Positions 8,517 to 16,494 of a DNA stretch of 64,000 bases are shown one piece after another (within the stretch, counting starts at the first letter, position 1; each line of letters opens with the position of its first letter). Source of the stretch: Planctomicrobium piriforme (GTDB lineage: Bacteria > Planctomycetota > Planctomycetia > Planctomycetales > Planctomycetaceae); the NCBI RefSeq assembly GCF_900113665.1, contig NZ_FOQD01000012.1:124001-188000 (forward strand), in the 5' to 3' direction. Both the position numbers and the translations under genes were made by a program. The notes below the pieces were generated by a model. That model saw only the letters and a list, made by a program, of their open reading frames with translations, searched no databases and was not told the origin of the DNA.

Positions 8517-8621
8517 TGGTGTGTCCTCTGAATGTTCCGGCCAACTCAACTGAAACACAATCTGTTGTCATTTCAGGCGATTCAAACTGACAACTGAAAC
8601 CTGACGACTTTGAACTCTCTC

Positions 8622-8675
8622 ATTAGAAAGAGGCGGTCAGGGAGGCCCCTCCTGTGAGCCCTCCCCAGCCGCCTC
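8622..8675 (-). terminator. Long hairpin terminator downstream of the Cys-rich protein gene
   Basis: GAGGCGG at 8630 pairs with CCGCCTC ending at 8675, with an inner GGGAGG/CCCTCCC stem, followed on the minus strand by TTTCT. It lies 33 bases beyond the stop of the gene at 8709 and also ahead of the PRC-barrel gene, so it probably separates the two transcripts. Confidence 0.65.
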
Positions 8676-8708
8676 AATGCGTCTTCGACGCTCGCCACCA
8701 AAGTTGAG

Positions 8709-9266
8709 TTAGTCCTTAAGCGGAGCGTTTTCCCGAGCGGCGTTCACGTCCCCGGCCTTCTGATCGAGGTTCTGGATCGTCTGCTGCTGATTGTTCAGTT
8801 CGCGATTGATCTCGCGATTTTCCTGGCGGATGTCCTGTCGCATCTGCTGATTCTGAATCTGCTGGTTGCGATACTGCGCGCCATCGTTGGCCGGCGGCAG
8901 CGGTGCTGGCGGTGCAGCACTGTTGTTTTGCTGGTAGCCGCTGTTCTGCTGATACCCCTGCTGCGGCATTGTGCCGTTGTCGTAAGTCGGGCGTGCGGCA
9001 GAGTACTCGGCCGGGGAACTCACACCAGCACTGCAGGCGTTGCAGCCGGTGTTACAAGGAGCGGCGGTCTGCCCGCAAGCTCCGCAGGGTGCTTCACAGG
9101 CCGGTGCGCCGCAAGCTGGTGCGCCGCAAGCGGGAGCACAGGCGGTGTGGCAATGATTGCGGTGACGGCGGCGAGCCGCTTCAGCCGAGTCATTCACCAC
9201 CAGGAATGCGCCGCAAGCAACTGCAGCACAGACGACAGATTTCAGAACCATTGAAAATTTCATCAT
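8709..9266 (-). CDS. Secreted Cys-rich and Gln-rich protein
   Basis: 185 residues with a signal peptide (about 1-30, ending DSAEAA). The mature part begins basic and His-rich (RRRHRNHCHT), continues with a Cys-rich block (about 40-80) of tandem ACGAP/ACEAP units, then a Pro/Gln/Asn-rich linker, and ends in a charged Gln-rich coiled stretch (about 130-185). Planctomycetes lack a classical peptidoglycan-dominated wall and have Cys-rich surface proteins, so an envelope structural role is plausible but inferred. AGGA lies 6 bases before the first ATG; a second ATG follows directly. A strong hairpin follows the gene. Confidence 0.7.
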   Translation of the reverse strand: MMKFSMVLKSVVCAAVACGAFLVVNDSAEAARRRHRNHCHTACAPACGAPACGAPACEAPCGACGQTAAPCNTGCNACSAGVSSPAEYSAARPTYDNGTMPQQGYQQNSGYQQNNSAAPPAPLPPANDGAQYRNQQIQNQQMRQDIRQENREINRELNNQQQTIQNLDQKAGDVNAARENAPLKD

Positions 9267-9371
9267 CTCGATCCTTCATGAGATAACAGAAGAACGCGAT
9301 GCCGACATCGACCCGCGCAAGAGACTGGAATGCGGCAGACGGACCCGCCGTAAGTTGCAGACATCAGGAGA

Positions 9372-9405
9372 ACCGGAAAGAAAAGGGTCCCCTTTTCTTT
9401 CCGGT
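9372..9405 (-). terminator. 16-bp perfect inverted repeat after the DUF2383 gene
   Basis: ACCGGAAAGAAAAGGG (9372-9387) and its exact complement (9390-9405) are separated by two bases. It lies 13 bases past the stop of the minus-strand gene at 9418 and has an internal T-rich run, so it probably ends that transcript; it could also work for the opposite strand. Confidence 0.6.
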
Positions 9406-9417
9406 CCACACCTGACC

Positions 9418-9891
9418 TCATTTAGCGTTTTTGTGTTCATCCCGCAGATCGCGAATACGATCATGAGCGGCTTTGACCTGGGCATACTGCCGGGTCAGCA
9501 CGTCATTGACGGCGCTGCCGGCGGTCGACCGCAGCGCGTTTTCGTAGGCGGCTTTGATCTGATCTTCGCCGCGTTCAGCTTCAGCGAGCACCGTGTAGAG
9601 GTTGTTCGAAGAGAGGGCTTCGCGAATGCTCATCCAACTCCGGTGCAGTGAAGCCGCGACCGAGCCTGACTTGCGAGCCTGTTCATTGTTCAGTTCGACG
9701 TACTGAGAGAGCTGATCGGCCTGCTCTTCCCGCTGAATTGCCAGCGACTGAAACAACGTCGACAGGGTCAGATCCTCAACGGCACCGGAGGCGTGCTTGA
9801 ACCCGTCTCGGCTGTCGATGTTGATCTGAATTAAATCCTGTAATTCGTTGATCGTTTCCTTCTTCAATTGCGTTTTCGTCTCGAGAGCCAT
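9418..9891 (-). CDS. DUF2383 / PA2169-type four-helix-bundle protein
   Basis: 157 residues from the ATG at 9891, with GGGGGG 6-12 bases upstream; the longer frame adds 12 residues without a better signal. The pattern LNELQDLIQINIDSRDGFKHA-like opening, followed by helices with REEQADQLSQYV and a last helix with YAQVKAAHDRIRDLRD, fits the ferritin-like DUF2383 family, stress-associated four-helix bundles without a clear metal site. No signal peptide. It faces away from the DUF4112 gene across a long divergent spacer, and both may respond to stress. Confidence 0.85.
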   Translation of the reverse strand: MALETKTQLKKETINELQDLIQINIDSRDGFKHASGAVEDLTLSTLFQSLAIQREEQADQLSQYVELNNEQARKSGSVAASLHRSWMSIREALSSNNLYTVLAEAERGEDQIKAAYENALRSTAGSAVNDVLTRQYAQVKAAHDRIRDLRDEHKNAK

Positions 9892-10254
9892 GATTTGTCC
9901 CCCCTGCTTTGTTTGTGAGAGCCCCATGGCAAGGATCTCGAAGCAAAGTAGGTGCCGAATCTGTGGTTCGACGCGAAATCAAGGATTGACGGCGTGCGAC
10001 AACCTGCATTGATTAAAGGGGAAACGCGGATTGGGCGAATGCGGCCGGTTCCGGCGGCAACCGTCCCATCATCGCGCGCTCGCCGACCGATCAGGCGGCT
10101 GGCAAGCCAGTCGCTGCGTGTTTTTGAACGCCGGACGCGGTTCGGCGGTGAAGAAGGCAAAATCGGTCCGTCACTCCGGGACCGACGCGGTTTTCAATCA
10201 GCGGAGTGAGATTTGCAATGCACTTTCGACTCAACCGTCGAGGGAACTCCTGAG
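9892..10254. other. Divergent intergenic region, no gene seen
   Basis: About 360 bases between divergent genes. No frame has coding character or a ribosome-binding site on either strand. It must hold the promoters of the DUF2383 and DUF4112 genes, but no strong -35/-10 pair could be picked out by eye. Confidence 0.5.
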
Positions 10255-10683
10255 ATGCAATTGATGACTGTTTCAAATTCTTTTGAATCCACCGTTGGCT
10301 CATCCGCCAAACGCGAGAAGCGAGTTTTGACGCCCGCTGAGGAACTGGAGATTCTGCGACGGGTTCAAATGCTGTCAAATCTGCTCGATAACCAGTTTGC
10401 CATCCCCGGAACCTCGATTCGGGTGGGTTGGGACGCGGTGATCGGGCTGATTCCCGGGATCGGCGATATCGCTACGACCTGCCTCGCCGGATACCTGGTC
10501 TATCTGGCTCGCGAACTCAACGTCCCAAAGCCGTTCCTGATGCGGATGATTTTCAACGTCGCCGTCGACTTCGGGGCAGGCGTCGTGCCGGTCGTTGGCG
10601 ATGTGCTCGACGTGGCGTGGAAAGCAAATTTGAAGAACGTGAAGCTTTTGGAACGCCATCTGCAACAGCGTCATGCGGGGTAG
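10255..10683 (+). CDS. DUF4112 membrane protein
   Basis: 142 residues from the ATG at 10255; GAGGG lies 10 bases upstream, and a second ATG at 10264 is also possible. The pattern LDNQFAIPGTSIRVGWDAVIGLIPGIGD, then a hydrophobic segment, then VDFGAGVVPVVGDVLDVAWKANLKN, is the signature of DUF4112: small bacterial and fungal membrane proteins with two Gly-rich, P-x-x-G-D repeats. The role is unknown. It is followed after 60 bases by a GlsB-like gene on the same strand, likely cotranscribed. Confidence 0.9.
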   Translation: MQLMTVSNSFESTVGSSAKREKRVLTPAEELEILRRVQMLSNLLDNQFAIPGTSIRVGWDAVIGLIPGIGDIATTCLAGYLVYLARELNVPKPFLMRMIFNVAVDFGAGVVPVVGDVLDVAWKANLKNVKLLERHLQQRHAG

Positions 10684-10743
10684 GCCGGTTTGCGGGCCGC
10701 CTGCACAGTACACCTCACATGTCGAAAGTTACGGAGTAGAAAA

Positions 10744-11007
10744 ATGGAGACCATTGGCGCGATTTTCGTATGGCTGTTTTTCGGTTTGATCGTTGGCCTG
10801 TTGGGACGCTTGCTCGTCCCAGGACGTCAACCGATGGGATGGCTGGGGACAGTCGCACTTGGAGTTGTCGGTTCCTTCGCAGGCGGATTTTTGACCTATA
10901 TTTTCCGCGGCGGTGAACCGTTACAGGCAGCTGGAATGCTGATGTCGATCCTCGGCGCGATCATCGTGCTGGCGATCTACATCTCCATGGCGCCGCGACG
11001 TATCTAG
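10744..11007 (+). CDS. GlsB/YeaQ/YmgE family stress-response membrane protein
   Basis: 87 residues from the ATG at 10744, with GGAG 8 bases upstream. Three short hydrophobic segments with the family pattern FVWLFFGLIVGLLGRLLVPG, then GWLGTVALGVVGSFAGG and a last helix. Members are induced by acid, oxidative or envelope stress in other bacteria; the mechanism is unknown. A strong terminator follows 55 bases after the stop. Confidence 0.88.
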   Translation: METIGAIFVWLFFGLIVGLLGRLLVPGRQPMGWLGTVALGVVGSFAGGFLTYIFRGGEPLQAAGMLMSILGAIIVLAIYISMAPRRI

Positions 11008-11061
11008 CGCAGCAAACACGAAGCAGCTTCCTGGAACTTGTTCTGGAAGTACTGTGGGGGG

Positions 11062-11102
11062 AGCCGCGGTCGGGTTCAGCGATGAACCGACCGCGGCTTT
11101 TT
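11062..11102 (+). terminator. Rho-independent terminator
   Basis: AGCCGCGGTCGG-g-TTC pairs with GAACCGACCGCGGCT (one bulged G), followed by TTTTTC. It lies after the GlsB-like gene and before the convergent MFS gene. Confidence 0.88.
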
Positions 11103-11188
11103 CGTTGGATGCAGAAGAAATGATAAGAAGAGAACCGTGGAATTATGCCCAGCGGCTGATTGACACTACTCATCGGGCAATCGGCATC

Positions 11189-12691
11189 TCAGCTTGGCAG
11201 ATCATCGCCTTTGGTTTCGGGCACGAACCAGATGACCACCATGCCGATGAGGTAGACGCAGCTCATCACGCTGCAGGCTTTGGGGTAGCTCCCCTGAAAC
11301 ACTTCTTTCATCAGTGCTCCGGTCTGCAGGGTTCCCACCGCGGCCAAAATTCGGCCAAAGTTGAACGCAAACCCCTGGCCGGTGGCCCGCACGCTGGTGG
11401 GAAAGAGTTCAGGCAGGTAGAGCGGCAACCAGCCATAGAACGCCGCCGTCGTCGCACCTCCTAATAATCCTGACACGACAAACCAAGTGTCGAACTTGGT
11501 GTTGGTCCCGAAGAACAGCTGCGCCGAGGCCAGCGCGAGGATGCAGAGACCGAAGTAAGTAATGCGGCGTCCAAACCGGTGTCCGACCAGCGCGGCGAGG
11601 ATGGTCCCGACGACGGCACCAACTCCCAGGGCAATCTGCGTGTATTCCTTGGCGTGCGTCAGTTCGGTTCCTTTGGTCAATGATGCGGCCCAGGGGGCGG
11701 CCCACTGCATTGATCCCCAAGTTCCGAGCAACGCCACGCCGCTCAGCATCGCACCGAGCAGCATCAGCTTTCGCACCGGCTGTTTACCGGCCCCCAGCAA
11801 CACCTGACTCCCGCCGATTCGGGTTAAATATCGGGTGACGGGATAAAGGTATCCAAAGATCGCCATCGTCAGGCCGAGCAGTGTGCCGACGATTCGCAGC
11901 GAGAGTGGAACACGGTTGTCCGCCCATAGGTAGAGCATGCCCAACGGACCCAGTGATCCAATAAGCACGCCCAATAAGTCGACCGTCGCCCAATTTGAGG
12001 TGGTCCCTTTCGTCTCTTCTTCCTGCCACTTCTCGGACTCTGGGACGAAGAGCCGGATCACAAAGGTCAGCAAGGCGGGCGCAGCGCCGCACATCATCAG
12101 CACGCGCCAGCCGCCGTTCGAGAGCAAGCGTTCGACCGTTTCCATCGGGAGGCCGATCGTCAGCATGAACCCCCGCAGGGACTCCAGCACCGTGATCAGC
12201 CCCATGCTGAGGACGGCGTCGAGAATGAAGCCGACGTTCGATGCCGCCCCGATCACCCCGGCCAGCCAGCCGCGCGACTTGTTCGGCCAGAGTTCCATCA
12301 CCAGCGAGACGCCGAGCGACCATTCGCCCCCCATCCCCAGTGAAGCGAGAACGCGGAAGATAAGCAACGTCGTCGCCGAGTTCGCAAAGCCGCACAGGCC
12401 GCTGAAGAGGGCATACGTCAGAATGCTGAGGGCCATAGCGCGGACGCGACCAATGCGGTCCCCCAGCCAGCCGAACAGCACGCCGCCTGTCGCGGCGCCG
12501 ACCAGAAACCCGGCCGTGATAATGCCGATCCACTTCCCGGTTTCACCGGAGTCCTGCGTCTGTAACAGGTCGCGAAGCGCCGGGTCGGCAACGAGCGGGA
12601 ACAGGCCCATTTCGAAGCCGTCGAACATCCAGCCCAAGATGGCTGCTCCCAGTGCGGCCCACTTTCCACTGTTGCTCATCGGTTTCGACAT
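11189..12691 (-). CDS. MFS transporter, sugar/metabolite:proton symporter type
   Basis: 500 residues with about 12 hydrophobic segments. The motif GWLGDRIGRVRAM after the second segment is the MFS signature, WMFDGFEMGLFPL in the first segment resembles the MHS/sugar porter subfamily, and a related GHRFGRRITY occurs in the second half. A long cytoplasmic loop lies in the middle (about 215-245). The substrate cannot be told from sequence; organic acids or sugars are likely. It stands alone, divergent from the membrane-protein gene at 12825. Confidence 0.88.
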   Translation of the reverse strand: MSKPMSNSGKWAALGAAILGWMFDGFEMGLFPLVADPALRDLLQTQDSGETGKWIGIITAGFLVGAATGGVLFGWLGDRIGRVRAMALSILTYALFSGLCGFANSATTLLIFRVLASLGMGGEWSLGVSLVMELWPNKSRGWLAGVIGAASNVGFILDAVLSMGLITVLESLRGFMLTIGLPMETVERLLSNGGWRVLMMCGAAPALLTFVIRLFVPESEKWQEEETKGTTSNWATVDLLGVLIGSLGPLGMLYLWADNRVPLSLRIVGTLLGLTMAIFGYLYPVTRYLTRIGGSQVLLGAGKQPVRKLMLLGAMLSGVALLGTWGSMQWAAPWAASLTKGTELTHAKEYTQIALGVGAVVGTILAALVGHRFGRRITYFGLCILALASAQLFFGTNTKFDTWFVVSGLLGGATTAAFYGWLPLYLPELFPTSVRATGQGFAFNFGRILAAVGTLQTGALMKEVFQGSYPKACSVMSCVYLIGMVVIWFVPETKGDDLPS

Positions 12692-12824
12692 GCGCGCTGG
12701 TTCCCGGCTGAAATCTTGAGATCGGTGGAAGCGAATGCGTCCAGAGTCGGTGGAGCGTGGCAGAGAAGTCCCGTTTTTTCCAGCAGGCGGACTGGAATTC
12801 CCCGGAAAACTTCAGCGAGTCGCC

Positions 12825-13700
12825 ATGCACTGGACGTTGTATGACATTTTTAACGCAGTTGAAGGCGCGCTGTGGTGGGTCGTGGCGGCGACGCTTCTGC
12901 GACTCACTTTCGTCGGCACCACAACTCAGCGGCGGTTCGCCCTCTGGGTCGGGGCTGTGGCCTTCGGGATGTTCGGCATGAGCGATTTCCTGGAGATCGG
13001 CACAGCAGGGCGACTCCCCCTCTGGTTGTGGGGATTGAAAGTCGCCTGCGGCGTCAGCATCTTTATCTCGCGGTTTGAGTGGCGAGGCTGGGCCGCGTTT
13101 CGCTGGAGCGATCGCGAGTTTTTGTTTGGATTGAGCTGTCTGCTCGCCGTGATCGTGTTGATCGCGATCCAGCTGATGACCTCACCGGCTCCGCATCACC
13201 GCTTCGACTTCCGCCAACTGTTCCTGCGTGTTGACTCCCATCGCTTCCTGAATATCCAGCGTGCAGGCGGCAAGTACTTTTTTGCCCATCTTCCGCAGGA
13301 TCTCGGCGCAATCGGTGAGGTAATATTCCCCCTGAGCATTCTCGGGCCGCACCTGATCGAGCGCTGCGAACAGGGCCGGGCCGTCGAAGGCGAAACAGCC
13401 CGTGTTGATCTCGGTGATCTGCTGTTCTTCCGGCGTCGCGTCGCGCTGTTCGACAATTCGCAGGAAGGCTCCTTTGTCGTCCCGAACAATACGGCCAAGG
13501 CCTGCGTTGTTCTCAGTTCGAGCCGTGCCCACGACGCAGGCGGCTTGTTCGTCTTTCAACACCTTGAGCAAGCCGCCGAGCGATGGCCCCTGCAGCAACG
13601 GGGTATCGCCGGCGAGGATCAGCAAGGGGCCTGTGTGAGTTCCGAGCAGTTCGCGGGTACACATCACCGCGTGTCCGGTGCCGAGTTGTTCGGTCTGTAA
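12825..13700 (+). CDS. Small membrane protein with read-on over an antisense gene
   Basis: The ATG at 12825 starts a protein whose first about 120 residues look real: MHWTLYDIFNAVEGALWW, then three further hydrophobic segments, with FGMSDFLEIG and RWSDREFLFG motifs seen in short planctomycete membrane proteins. The natural end would be expected near 13190, but no stop occurs and the frame continues 519 bases antisense to the nucleotidyltransferase gene (13182-13919), giving 291 residues. The last about 170 residues look like a shadow of that gene. Either the stop has been lost or a frame error is present. No function known. Confidence 0.5.
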   Translation: MHWTLYDIFNAVEGALWWVVAATLLRLTFVGTTTQRRFALWVGAVAFGMFGMSDFLEIGTAGRLPLWLWGLKVACGVSIFISRFEWRGWAAFRWSDREFLFGLSCLLAVIVLIAIQLMTSPAPHHRFDFRQLFLRVDSHRFLNIQRAGGKYFFAHLPQDLGAIGEVIFPLSILGPHLIERCEQGRAVEGETARVDLGDLLFFRRRVALFDNSQEGSFVVPNNTAKACVVLSSSRAHDAGGLFVFQHLEQAAERWPLQQRGIAGEDQQGACVSSEQFAGTHHRVSGAELFGL

Positions 13701-13919
13701 GGCGAACTGCACATCGGAATGATGTGCGAGCGACTTCTGAACGAGTTCGGCCTGATGTCCCACCACCAGCACAATCTTCGATGCGCCGGCCTGTCGGGCC
13801 GCGTCGAGGACGTATTCCACAATCGGACGCCCACAGGCAGGATGCAGCACCTTGGGCAAGTCGGACTTCATCCGCTTGCTCTTCCCGGCAGCCAGAACGA
13901 TGGCAACAGCGTCAGACAC
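13182..13919 (-). CDS. GlmU-type UDP-GlcNAc pyrophosphorylase domain protein
   Basis: 245 residues. It starts VLAAGKSKRMKSDLPKVLHP, the nucleotide-binding signature of GlmU-type sugar-1-phosphate uridylyltransferases, followed by QTEQLGTGHAVMC, LAGDTPLL (metal-binding Asp) and NTGCFAFDG. It should make UDP-N-acetylglucosamine from GlcNAc-1-P and UTP. The left-handed beta-helix acetyltransferase half of classical GlmU is absent, so acetylation must be done elsewhere. The start is GTG at 13919 with GGGAG 5-6 bases upstream. Its stop coincides with the last expected codons of the convergent membrane gene. Confidence 0.85.
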   Translation of the reverse strand: MSDAVAIVLAAGKSKRMKSDLPKVLHPACGRPIVEYVLDAARQAGASKIVLVVGHQAELVQKSLAHHSDVQFALQTEQLGTGHAVMCTRELLGTHTGPLLILAGDTPLLQGPSLGGLLKVLKDEQAACVVGTARTENNAGLGRIVRDDKGAFLRIVEQRDATPEEQQITEINTGCFAFDGPALFAALDQVRPENAQGEYYLTDCAEILRKMGKKVLAACTLDIQEAMGVNTQEQLAEVEAVMRSR

Positions 13920-14245
13920 GTCATGCTCCCTGTGATTTCAAAAACTTGCTGAGAGGGGGGATGCTAGCGTGTTGACCCCGCTGCCGCGAGACCTTCCCGT
14001 CGCTGGAAGCCCCCTGCCGGAATGCCGAATATGCCGCTGCTGACGGCTGTTCCGACGATTCGGCTGCCGGTCAGACCGAACTTGTGCCGCGTGCCCGGAA
14101 AGGTTCTATCTGTAACGCTCCGCCGCTCGATCCTGAAAAAGTCCTCCGACACAGGAGGACTGGGAATTTGCGTGCGCTGTCCTCAAGCCGGTAAGCTGGA
14201 TGAAGTTTGCCGTCGTTTCGACTTGCTCAGTAGGGGAATCTGGCC
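13920..14245. other. Divergent spacer with one small hairpin
   Basis: No convincing gene. A perfect hairpin, GTCCTCC-gacaca-GGAGGAC, lies at 14141-14160, about 85 bases upstream of the acidic protein gene. It has no T-run, so a role as a terminator is not supported; a leader-RNA or protein-binding role is possible. Confidence 0.4.
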
Positions 14246-15010
14246 GTGGGAAAAATGGGTCTTGCGGGCGCATCTCTGGCCGCTGCCGTTCCTGGCGGCA
14301 TCCTGTTCGTCATTATTTTGCTCGCCGTTCTCAATAGCCTGGCGGCAATGCCGATGGTGCTGAAAGCGGCCTCGCTGTTCGTGCTGGTCATCGCGCTGAC
14401 GATGATGGTCTTTCCGCTGTATGTGCTGATCTGGTATCGCGGCAGCCGCGTGGTGCTGGCCAAAGACCGCCAGATGAAGCATGAGCAGATGGATGTCGAC
14501 AATCCCCCTTCGGGAACGGCGTCTGAGTTCGTCCCCGCCGCAGCCGGCTTGAATGACTCGTTCCTCGAAGGATTCGGACCGGGTGAAGAAGAAGAGCCGA
14601 CCGACGATCTTGAAGAACTCGGCGATGACGAGTTCCAAGCGACCGCGGAATTCGACAGCCATGAGAATCTCGATCAGGCAGACGATTTTGGCGAGCCCTC
14701 GGAATTGTCCGAAGATGAATTCGGTGCAACGGCCGAATTCGATAGCCACGAAAGCCTCGACCAGCCGGACGAATTCGGCGCCACGTTCATGGACATGAGC
14801 GAAGGCTCTTCCGCCGACATGCAGACCGCCGAGTTCAGCTCTGATGAGCATCTGGAAACCGGCGAGTTCTCGGACGAAGACTTCATGGCCACGGAACTCG
14901 GCGGCCTGGACGCCGAAGAAGACGAGCAACCGGCCGCAGAATCAGGCGTCGAAAGCGATTTCGATTTCGAACTGTTTGAAGACGATGACGAAGACGAGAA
15001 GAAGAAGTGA
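14246..15010 (+). CDS. Membrane-anchored acidic repeat protein
   Basis: 254 residues from GTG at 14246 (GGGGAA 9 bases upstream; ATG at 14255 is an alternative). Two hydrophobic segments (about 13-33 and 40-64) are followed by an extremely acidic tail. The tail contains two near-identical units DEFxATAEFDSHExLDQ at about 128-144 and 157-173, a degenerate third at 194-213, and ends in DDDEDEKKK. Such tails can bind basic proteins or cations, or act as flexible tethers. No known family; the repeat points to recent internal duplication. It converges with the acyltransferase gene, 27 bases apart. Confidence 0.65.
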   Translation: MGKMGLAGASLAAAVPGGILFVIILLAVLNSLAAMPMVLKAASLFVLVIALTMMVFPLYVLIWYRGSRVVLAKDRQMKHEQMDVDNPPSGTASEFVPAAAGLNDSFLEGFGPGEEEEPTDDLEELGDDEFQATAEFDSHENLDQADDFGEPSELSEDEFGATAEFDSHESLDQPDEFGATFMDMSEGSSADMQTAEFSSDEHLETGEFSDEDFMATELGGLDAEEDEQPAAESGVESDFDFELFEDDDEDEKKK

Positions 15011-15037
15011 TCGCAGTTCGATTGTCTGGCGCAGCCG

Positions 15038-16255
15038 TCAGGCACGAGTGTCACGTTCGCTGTTGATCTGATCCAGCAATCCCTGCACTTGTCTTTCCAA
15101 TGTGAGCGTCAATTGCTGCGGTTTGGCGCTGTCGGCGGTGATCGGGATCGGTTCGCCGAAGCGGACCACGGCACGGCGTTCCCCGCGCGGGGTCGGAGCC
15201 TGCAGGGCGAAGACATCTTCCTCGAACTTGTCGATCGTTTCTGCCAGCCGCTCTGGCGTCGGGTGCTCCGACGTGTAATCACCGTGATAGCTCGAGAGCT
15301 GCGTTGCGAAGAACAAGTCTTCCAGATCGACGTGACGTTCCCGCAACTGCCGCTGCAGTTCGACTTCTCCCAGAGAAGGTTGTGCGGCGCGGAGTGAGTC
15401 GATCTGTTTGATGAGCTGGCTTCGAAGGTGCCGGATCCGTTCTGTCAGATCGTGCCCTTTGAGAATGAGCGAGCGACGTTCGCGCACCTGCTCCAGAATC
15501 GACTGCGACAGGAACAGGATGCGTTCCCGCACGGAACCGGTGCGGGCGTGGCCCAGGTACTCAAGCTCCTTTAGCGACAGCATGCCGTGACCGAAACGGT
15601 AAATCCGGTCGAGCAGCGGCAGGTCGGGAGTGGGACGCCAGCGAATCTGTGCTTCAAGTCGATCCATCATCAGCCGCAACTCAGGCGTCGGGTCGACGGT
15701 GTAAAAGCACTTCATCGCACAGGGAATGGCGACAATGGGGCGCTTCTGCTGTCGAGCGGCCAACAACGCCAGGGCGGCGGCGCCTTCTCGAAACGGCATG
15801 ACCCGATCATTGGAGTGATAGATGTCTCCTTCCGGAAAGATCACCAACGGGTGGGGGCCGGCAGTGAGGACCGAAAGCGCCTGCTTCAGGGCCTGAGTGT
15901 CAGTCCCTTCACGGTTGATGCTGAAACAGCCGTGCCGTTGCAGCGACCATTGGCCGTAACGGCCATACATCATGAACACTTGCCAGGCGGTCATGATGTG
16001 GGGGTGCCAGCCGCCGCGGAGACCAGACTCGATCAGCACATATGAGTCGAAGTGGTAAGAGTGATTGCTGACCAGCAGCACGCCCTGCCCCGCTCGCAGG
16101 GCGTCAGCGACCGCTTCGGTGCCCCGGACATCGATTCTGGTGATTCCCTGTTCCCGCAATTCCCTTCTGCGACGCCCGGCAAACCAGCGCACCACCAGCG
16201 GGCTGAGCCGGGACGGCCACCAGCGGGGCGGAGTCTGGTACGGTTGGGGGTTCAT
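15038..16255 (-). CDS. PlsC-type 1-acyl-glycerol-3-phosphate acyltransferase family protein
   Basis: 405 residues. The acyltransferase block at about 58-200 contains SNHSYHFDSYV (the N-H-x4-D catalytic motif), INREGTD and FPEGDIYH (the usual FPEGT with D in place of T/G). The remaining 200 residues are helical and charged with no obvious membrane segment. It probably transfers an acyl chain to a lysophospholipid or related substrate at the inner membrane; the long C-terminal extension sets it apart from the about 240-residue classical PlsC. Start ATG at 16255. Confidence 0.8.
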   Translation of the reverse strand: MNPQPYQTPPRWWPSRLSPLVVRWFAGRRRRELREQGITRIDVRGTEAVADALRAGQGVLLVSNHSYHFDSYVLIESGLRGGWHPHIMTAWQVFMMYGRYGQWSLQRHGCFSINREGTDTQALKQALSVLTAGPHPLVIFPEGDIYHSNDRVMPFREGAAALALLAARQQKRPIVAIPCAMKCFYTVDPTPELRLMMDRLEAQIRWRPTPDLPLLDRIYRFGHGMLSLKELEYLGHARTGSVRERILFLSQSILEQVRERRSLILKGHDLTERIRHLRSQLIKQIDSLRAAQPSLGEVELQRQLRERHVDLEDLFFATQLSSYHGDYTSEHPTPERLAETIDKFEEDVFALQAPTPRGERRAVVRFGEPIPITADSAKPQQLTLTLERQVQGLLDQINSERDTRA

Positions 16256-16494
16256 AAGCGTTTTAGCCGTGGGGATTTCGGCCTGTTGTGGCCGGCGCGG
16301 TTGCCGCAGTTGTCATTCTCGCCGCAGGCGGACGAATCGATATCGAAAGTGCGTCCTTCGGGAAAAGCCTGACTGCCTGAATTGCGGGGGATTTTTGGTC
16401 GAATTCCTTGAACATCTGCACTCCTTTATGCTTAGAATACGATGTGACACAGAGAACTTCCCGCCTCCGCTTCCCACCCCTTGCTGGTTCTGCC

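Noticed and set aside
14022..14363. 113-residue plus-strand frame before the acidic protein gene
   Set aside because: Overlaps the true GTG start in another frame and reads as random hydrophobic/Arg-rich peptide.
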